Part shown: piece by piece, positions 57,361 through 64,000 of the stretch
How positions within the stretch are numbered: the first letter of the stretch is position 1
Layout of the letters: the number at the start of each line of letters is the position of its first letter
DNA from: Liolophura sinensis
Taxonomy: Eukaryota; Mollusca; Polyplacophora; Chitonida; Chitonidae
Length of the DNA stretch: 64,000 nt
Direction: 5' to 3'
Assembly (NCBI RefSeq): GCF_032854445.1
Contig: NC_088300.1
Coordinates: 72,826,984-72,890,983 of the forward strand
Made by a program: the position numbers and the translations under genes
Notes under the pieces: generated by a model
Told to the model about the DNA's origin: nothing
What the model saw: only the letters and a program-made list of their open reading frames with translations
Database searches by the model: none

Positions 57361-57610
57361 CGGCCGGGTCAGGTCATACCAAAACTTTAAAAATGGTACT
57401 TATTGCTGCCTTGCTTGGCTCTGAGCAATGTCAGTATAATGTCACTGGGCGGGCTGTCATGTCTGGTGCCTTCGGCAGCATACTTCAGTGGCGGTAGCAC
57501 AATGACGGCATGAACTCGCCCTGCCATAAGAAGACACAGTATATGTACACACATCTAATGACTCCTCGTCGCCAAATGACTGAAAAATTGTTAAGTACGA
57601 CGTACCCCAG
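57361..57610 (+). mobile_element. SINE-B, head truncated within the B box
   Basis: CGGCCGGGTCAGGTCATACC, aaaactttaaaaatggtact, tattgctgccttgcttggct, tcagtataatgtcactgggc, gggctgtcatgtctggtgcc, catgaactcgccctgccata, agaagacacagtatatgtac, gactcctcgtcgccaaatga, ctgaaaaattgttaagtacg, acgtacccc. Confidence 0.9.
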
Positions 57611-57839
57611 GTATACATACATACCTTCCAAGCCTAAAAGAGATATTGATAGTGCGTAGTGAAAAGAGGTTGCTGTTGGAGCTGAGTTTACAAGTTTTGA
57701 TGTTCCTTCAAGGTCTTTCTCTGCAGATGAGAAAATGACGACACAGAATAAATACCCACTTTGTCTCGTTTGATTTCACGCCTTATTTCGATGGTTACTG
57801 TAAATCCCTGATTTATTACATAGAATTTACAAGTCTAGG

Positions 57840-58065
57840 CGATCATGGACCTTGTCAGTCAGCACATGGTCTACTGACAAGGTCTCTGCAGGAAACCTCC
57901 AATAGTAACCAGATTACCCTGGAACTTGTCAGTCAGCAGATGAAGATTCACCAGCGCTGTGTAACAAAGGTCGTCGGGCGGCCTTTGTCGTCACGTGAAG
58001 ATTTACTGCCTTCTGATGGAAGAACTGACAGCCATGGATCTTGCCAGTCGCCACATGTATTTTTA
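57840..58065. repeat. Old degenerate repeat, two to three units
   Basis: CATGGACCTTGTCAGTCAGC (57845), CCTGGAACTTGTCAGTCAGC (57919) and CATGGATCTTGCCAGTCGCC (58034) are related starts of units about 75-115 bp long. The overlapping 75-codon frames on both strands are probably not genes. Confidence 0.5.
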
Positions 58066-58648
58066 CAGCTCCTACATAATAATACCTACTTATTGCACAG
58101 GGTTTCCACAGGGCATACGAAACGAATAAAGCATAAATGTATGTTTTCCAAAAAAACAACTTTGTAAACCTGCATGCCTGTCCGTGGGTCGGTTTTGTCC
58201 TTCCTGGCTAGTCAATTAACGAAAGGTCTCAGATGTACATGACATCGATGTAGTATGAAGTTACTATCGAGGTATTATTAAGTGGTCGGTTTGATACAGG
58301 TACTGTTCTTTGGCAAATGCAAATACATTTATACCAGGTACCATTTATACCAGACTGTATACCAGACACGAGAATTTATACCCGGTGACTCTACACGGGC
58401 GTTATTAATCACTTCAATGCTGTCTAAAAACCTCAACTTCAATGCTGAACTAAATATAACTGCTTTTTTAGTATGACACCATTGAAGTTTAAGGCATATA
58501 ATCCATATTCGATTATGGATTCTTCAAAACAGTTTTACACTTGCTTGGGTAAAATTGTCTCTCTTGATATAATACATGTAGATCTTACATTTCGCACTTT
58601 GGATTCTTGTATAAATATAAATTTACATTTCTTATCCACGATTATCAG

Positions 58649-58714
58649 TTTTGAGCGCTGTGTCAAAATGCCTTGGGGAAGGTCCAAAAGCTTTGCCTTA
58701 TTCGCTGGTGTCTG
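58649..58714 (+). other. Candidate penultimate coding exon, unrecognised
   Basis: CACGATTATCAG (ends 58648) precedes a frame FERCVKMPWGRSKSFALFAG, V, ending in TG before a consensus donor CTG|GTAAGG (58715). The phase (two bases left over) matches the exon at 58939. The frame can also be read upstream as open to 58473, so the acceptor is uncertain. Confidence 0.3.
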
Positions 58715-58938
58715 GTAAGGGAAAAGTGGCCTGCAACGCTTTTTTGTCCTATATCTTTAAGGCCAGGGCGTAGTTTTTACTAGACCCAGCACCAGTTTGA
58801 ACAACATCCCATTGTGCATCAGTGAATTATAGTTCATCCACCTACATCCCTATTCGACTTCAAATCTCCTGTTATGTGTTTGAATATTAATTTAATCTGT
58901 AATAAATAACAATGTCTTTGTTTTTTTTTTTTTTGCAG

Positions 58939-58978
58939 GCCTTCCTATGAAGACGACCGCTTGTTGATGTACATGTAA
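58939..58978 (+). other. Candidate terminal coding exon, unrecognised
   Basis: A run of about 17 T followed by GCAG (58935-58938) is a very strong acceptor. Its first base completes a Trp codon with the TG of the preceding exon, and the frame continues PSYEDDRLLMYM and TAA at 58976-58978. The intron would be 224 bp. Donor strength, acceptor strength and phase agree. No family is recognised from this short C terminus. Confidence 0.32.
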
Positions 58979-58984
58979 ATTCCC

Positions 58985-60605
58985 ATCCCAGATCTTACGA
59001 GTATGCTGTAGATGTTCCCAGGCTCCAAGACAAAGCACACGTGCCCAGAGCCATGTTCTAAACTGTTTATTTGTGCTTCATTTCCAACGATGGTGCTTAT
59101 TATAATATCCACATCCGTTAGCCATCATAAAACAATGACCAGGGATTTATTCTAGCCTGAAGCCAAAACCGATTCTTAGCATGTAATGTGCGCGCTGTTC
59201 TATATGCAGTCGCGGACATATGAGGCGTTCTTCATCGCACTATGATTTTTCACTGCATAAAGTGTACAGGGTTGACAGATTATATTAATAAATATCCAGC
59301 CCTTTATCCCAGCCCATGTGCACAAAATGCATGTTTGGCACGGAAAACCAAACATAAAAAATTTGATAGACAGCATACAACGGAAAATAAGGATTAATAA
59401 ATCTGAACATACCCACGCAAATATGCACACCAGCTAATTTACGATGTAAGAGACCTTGACAGCGCTTTGGTCAGAAACTTCCCCTGCGAGCAGCATGGTT
59501 CTTCTAAACTACGATAGCTGCATTTCTGCAACAGCCAGAGGGTTGGTGCTCAAGTCATTGTCCGGGCGGGTCCTGTCCGTGACCTTATATTGGTACTTCA
59601 GTTGGTTATCTGATGATTTAAGCCGTACTTAAGACCTATAATGTGGTCACTTGTCAGGTAGTAAGTTAACAGACGCGAACCATGACGTTCCACCGCACCT
59701 TACAATGCATGTATGCGAAATCCTTCTAATGTAAAGCAGCAGCTGGATAAAACCCAGTGACCTGACTTTCAGGGGCTAATGGCTAGATAATGAATACATA
59801 AAGGACTGGTCCGTTTCCGTATTACAATAACGTGATGGGTCTGCGAGATGGAAGCGGGCAGTGGCAAAGTAGTTGCGGCGCTTGCCTTTTAATAGCTAGG
59901 GGACACGCGGAAGGGGGAGGGAGGGGGAGGGGATGGTCATTCCCGGCTTTGCACAGGGATTTTGGAGATTCATCCTGCCTCAACGTTCGTTAGGCCTGTG
60001 TCAAAATAAGCGGTCGACGATGCTCATGATGTCGTTTACAGTATACAGTTGGTTTATTAACTGTGGTGTACAAATCTGTGCGTCACACGCGGCGAGATCG
60101 GACGGAAATTGTCAAAGGCCGATGGTTTACCCCAGCGCACTCTGGTTTCCTCCTGCCTTAAAAATTCATGTATATAACTTAAATTAACAACCAACTAAAT
60201 AAATAAATGGTTAATTAAAATAAGAGCGCGTCGTGATTTCCCAGTGTCGCAAATGGTGTCAGTGTGGTGTTAAAATTAATTCATTGGTAATTTGATAAAA
60301 ATACATATATGTGGAAAACAACGAAGCCCAATTTAACAAATACACGAACATAAACTACAATCTTCTTAACTAATTTGTGTTAAACGTCATCATGCTAGTA
60401 AATGTAAATGACTATGACTTAGGCTGACATAAATGTGTTTCAGTGAGAGTTGCCAGGGCACTGTTTTGTAAAGATACCTTTAGAAAAAGCACACGCTCTT
60501 GAAGCTCCCAATGCCGCAGAATTAAGCTCTTTTGCCTAAGGTAATCAGACATGTTGGTAATACCTGTAAAACGTTTTAAATAAATGCGTCGCTATGACAG
60601 TTAAT
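58985..60605. other. No recognisable gene
   Basis: Anonymous sequence. At 60120-60210 GCACTCTGGTTTCCTCCTGC with a later AACTAAATAAATAAATGG tail hints at a decayed SINE-A-like end, too diverged to call. Confidence 0.35.
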
Positions 60606-60609
60606 GTGA

Positions 60610-60774
60610 TCAGAGACTAAAGTTTTCTCGTGCAAATGAACCCCGGAGACTCTGCAGCCTATCGGATAAATTCCAGTAATACAAGTAGCGCCATAGTTTT
60701 TCAAAAACAATTAATTCATTTACTGCTATTAAAGCCAAACGCGGCTGAGAACGAACTATAGCCTGTTCGTAACG
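60610..60774 (-). other. Candidate terminal coding exon, unrecognised
   Basis: On the minus strand a long pyrimidine tract (TTTTTTTTTACCATCGTTGT, TCGCTCAG) ends at 60775. The phase-0 frame reads RYEQAIVRSQPRLALIAVNE, LIVFEKLWRYLYYWNLSDRL, QSLRGSFARENFSL and TGA. Another frame also stays open for about 20 codons. No family is recognised. Confidence 0.22.
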
Positions 60775-60919
60775 CTGAGCGAACAACGATGGTAAAAAAA
60801 AAACTAAGAGCCTTAACACGGAATACACTTTAGCACGGAAAGATAATGTCACAAGGAACATTCGGAACATTTTGTGCAGTTCTAAGATCTGAATGATACA
60901 ATAGGTGGTTTTTGTCAAA

Positions 60920-61425
60920 AACGTGCGACATTAGTGGATTATATACTTCAGCATCAGTTTAATGAACCAGTATCGTGCTTATCAATATTTGTGATTAGCC
61001 ATCTGAAGTGAATGCCTTTGTGTCTGACAGGACAATAATGATGCTAGTAGCTAAATGTCTCGTGACATGCAGGCTTGTTATTCATGTTCATTTTCGACAT
61101 TAGTGATTGGATTATAGAATAGCATTATTTTTATACTGTATTTAATTCATCATACGTCGGAAAAAATATCAGATTCATTTAAATTAATTCTAATCCATGT
61201 CCTACTTATTTTTCCAATGCAAATTTCTGCCAGAGGTGCCCACGACAAGGAAGTAGATGCTGCGCCAAGCCGCGTAAAGGATTCAATACAATACATTGCA
61301 ATTCCACATGTTTATTTGACTTGATCATCGTGGTGAGTTGAACTATCTGTATTTCAATCGGGTGATATCAAACCGCTGTCCTGTAAAGGATAACTGATAC
61401 AATTTAATCACTTCTTCACACCTTT
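60920..61425. other. No recognisable feature
   Basis: AT-rich anonymous sequence up to the 35-bp array. Confidence 0.4.
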
Positions 61426-61434
61426 GAAATCTGA

Positions 61435-62818
61435 CACACAGGGGGAATACTGGCTCATGTGTGACCGACATGGAGACGACGGGAAATACTTGCTCGGATG
61501 TACCTCAAAGTGGAAAAGGGAAACAAGGCACAAAGGGAGACCGACACACATTGGGTAATACTGGCACAATGGAGGCCGACACATAGAGGAAAATACTGGT
61601 ACAAGGGAAAACGACACCGGTGGGGTATACTGGTGCAAGGGAGACAGACACATAAAGGAAAATACTGGTACAAGGGCGACAAGACACACAGGGGGTAATA
61701 CTGATAAAGGGTGACAAGACACACAGGGAGTAATACTGGCACAAGGGAGGCCGAGACACAGGGCAAATCACGGTGAAACAACGACCGACTCACAAGGGAA
61801 AATACTAGCACAAGGAAGGCCGACGCACACAGAAAAATACTGGTACAACGGAGATGGTACATAATGGGTAATCCTGGCAAAAGGGAGACCGACGCATAAG
61901 AGAAATTACGGGTTCAAGTGTGAACGACACACAATGGGTTAAACTGAAACAAGTGTGATCGACTCACAATGGACACTACAGTTTCAATTGTGACCGAAAC
62001 ATAGGGGGAAATATGGTACAAAGGAGACTGACACATAGGGGATAATACTGGTGCAAGGAAAACCGACACATAGGAGAAAATACTGGACCAAGAGAGGCCG
62101 ACATCTAGGAGAAAATTCTATTACAAAGGAGACGGACACATAGGGGATAATACTGGCACAAGGGAGGCCCACACATAGGAGAAAATACTGGAACAAGAGA
62201 GGCCGACGTCTAGGAGAAAATGCTATTACAAAGGAGACCGACACACAAGGGGGTAATACTGGCACAAGGGAGGCCCACACATAGGAGAAAATACTGGAAC
62301 AAGAGAGGCCGACGTCTAGGAGAAAATGCTATTACAAAGGAGACCGACACACAAGGGGGTAATACAGGTGCAAGGGAGGCCCACACATAGGAGAAAATAC
62401 TGGAACAAGAGAGGCCGACGTCTAGGAGAAAATTCTATTACAAAGGAGACTGGTACAAAGGAGACCGACACACAGGGGATATACTGGCACAAGGAAGGCC
62501 GACACACAGTGGGTAATACTGGTACAAGGAAGACAGACAAGGGTAATACTGGTTCAAGGGAGACAAATACTCAAGGGGAAATACTGGCACAAGAACACCA
62601 ACATACAGGTGGTAATACTGGTACAGGTGATATCGACACCAATAGGGTAATACTGGTACACAGGAGACAAGCACACAAGGAGAAATACTGGCACAAGGAA
62701 GACTGACACACAGGGGAAAATATTGGTACAATGGAGACCGTCACACAAGGGGAAATACCGGTACAAGAGAGACCGACACACAAGGGGTAATGCTGGCGCC
62801 AGGGAGACCAACACACAG
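61435..62818. repeat. 35-bp minisatellite array with 106-bp higher-order period
   Basis: The unit is 35-36 bp: GAGACCGACACACAGGGGGT, AATACTGGCACAAGG. About 38 units are present. In 62096-62440 a block of three units containing GGCCGACGTCTAGGAGAAAA recurs at 62096 (variant), 62201, 62307 and 62413, spacing 105-106 bp. The Cys-rich minus-strand frames (CVGLPCTSI-like) and plus frames are translations of the array. Confidence 0.97.
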
Positions 62819-62829
62819 AATATTGTATT

Positions 62830-63380
62830 TGTTTTATAGTAAGACCCATCTAATGCTAGAATGTGTTTTCCTTTGATTTTCTGAAGGGCCCACTTTTAAA
62901 TAATGAAATGTAATACTGTATACGCGTCAATATATGCCTTCCATGAAGACATTCACTGAACATAACAGGATAGTACTGATGGGAAATTGATCACCAAAGC
63001 AGGTGAATTTGTTGAAATAAGCACTGCGGTCTTTTGTATCCAGACCTGCCTTATACTGTTTTGATTTTCACAGCATCTTCCTAATCGACGTCATGGAAAT
63101 GACGATGTCTAGTTTGAATATTGTGGTCTAAACCTCAATAAAACAAACAAACAAATAAATAAATAAAGACAGAAAAAATGCATAACCCGTCTTTCTCTAT
63201 ATAACAAGAGAAACAGCCAGTAAATTTTAATACTGCCACATACACAAAGTTGACATTCTAGAAATAATAATTTGAGCAAAGCAATAGCATCGTCACGATA
63301 CTATGGCCATGCTGCGATGTGCGCGCAAAATATCGCAACAAAAACGATAATTAATATCACTGCCATTCGTCTTTTATCGG
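62830..63380. other. No recognisable gene; A-rich tail near 63137-63170
   Basis: CTCAATAAAACAAACAAACA followed by aataaataaataaag could be the 3' tail of a decayed retroposon, but the preceding sequence is not recognised. Confidence 0.35.
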
Positions 63381-63536
63381 ACCAGTTTATCTAACACGCA
63401 GTAACGAGCGGGAAAATGAGGAAGCCTTGAGAAAAACAGCGCCGTATCCAAGGAACAGGAGTTGCCGAGTTTTCCAGGCAGATATTGCCTCTTGTTTTGT
63501 GCAACTGCCTAGAGCTGGGATCATTCTATTCCTCAC

Positions 63537-63578
63537 CAGGGCAATGGCGACGGCAACGAGCAGCATTTTTATAGACAT
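63537..63578 (-). other. Candidate first coding exon encoding a signal peptide
   Basis: On the minus strand ATG in the context GACAATGT starts MSIKMLLVAVAIAL, a basic N terminus with a hydrophobic core, followed directly by a donor CTG|GTGAGG in phase 0. This is the typical layout of a secreted-protein first exon. No downstream exon could be assigned; unspliced, the frame runs 66 codons to a stop at 63387. It may be chance. Confidence 0.22.
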
Positions 63579-63629
63579 TGTCAACAAATATTGTATCAGT
63601 TTTTGTCACAGATATCTACTGACATGAAT

Positions 63630-64000
63630 TAATATGATATGACTTTCCTGTCACAGGATGGTATCCTTTTGGTCAGAAATCCAAAATGTCATATCATTAT
63701 CATATGCCATATGTCATCTGGAGAGAATTTTGTCGTTCTGTAGGCGACACACCGGCCTAGGGAGTCACGTGCTAAACCTAACTTATCAATTACTCATGAG
63801 AACGTCACTGAACACATTGTCATGTAAATTCCACATCAGAACAACGTACATACTCGTTTTATAGAAATTATAAATTATTCTACTCTACAATTGACATGTA
63901 TATTAAACCAGATATTATTTTCTGTTTAGCATGTGTGGTATATATATGATGAGGCTATCTGTCGGATGTGACATCATATGATGTGTCTGTCGGATGTGAC
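63630..64000. other. No recognisable gene at right edge
   Basis: AT-rich sequence. CTGTCGGATGTGACATCATA, tgatgtgtctgtcggatgtg at the very end is a short direct repeat of CTGTCGGATGTGAC. Confidence 0.45.

Noticed and set aside
61408-62849. Overlapping minus-strand frames up to 141 codons with many Cys residues, resembling a secreted repeat protein
   Set aside because: They come from the 35-bp array, several frames are open at once, and unit length is not a multiple of three, so the reading frame drifts.

Overview
This is AT-rich eukaryotic nuclear DNA, most likely from a mollusc. There are no operons, no bacterial-type gene density, and no long ORF outside tandem arrays. The sequence is dominated by intergenic or intronic DNA with short tRNA-derived retroposons, minisatellites and satellites. 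The mollusc assignment is inference. It rests on the neuropeptide at the left edge and on retroposon families that I associate, from memory, with mollusc genomes.

The one recognisable gene is at the left edge on the + strand. It is the 3' part of a neuropeptide precursor encoding two identical copies of PFCNGFRGCAN, each framed by KR and GKR, which makes it a crustacean-cardioactive-peptide (CCAP)-like prohormone. The coding frame is open at base 1, so the signal peptide and any further peptides lie upstream of the window. A phase-matched terminal exon at 747-833 is likely but unproven.

Elsewhere I see only short, exon-like open frames with plausible splice sites: 3.6-4.15, 6.1-6.3, 14.4, 18.4-18.7, 21.0-21.4, 25.6, 55.0-56.5, 58.65-58.98, 60.6-60.8 and 63.5 kb. 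None is recognisable and several can be read in more than one frame or strand, so all carry low confidence.

The mobile and repeat content is rich. SINE-A has a tRNA-like head, an inner body and a CAAATAAATAAATAAAT-type tail; about 20 copies or fragments occur on both strands, including one full-length copy at 52378-52650 and one 5'-truncated copy with a perfect 13-bp target duplication at 49353-49496. SINE-B has a different tRNA-like head and a 3' end containing CTGAAAAATTGTTnAGTACGACG; it has about 8 copies, one with a perfect 14-bp target duplication at 12039-12304. Family C is an unclassified dispersed repeat with 3 clear and 2 partial copies.

Tandem arrays include a compound ATAC/AT/GT microsatellite (7.54-7.77 kb), a 41-bp minisatellite (9.05-10.29 kb), a 55-bp satellite with a 330-bp higher-order period (21.97-23.70 kb), a 45-bp array (26.9-27.1 kb), degenerate arrays (27.5, 35.4, 51.2 and 57.9 kb) and a 35-bp array with a 106-bp higher-order period (61.4-62.8 kb). 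The 41-bp array has two striking internal features: a SINE-A fragment amplified together with the array, and an exact 96-bp inverted copy of unique sequence from 2.1 kb away.
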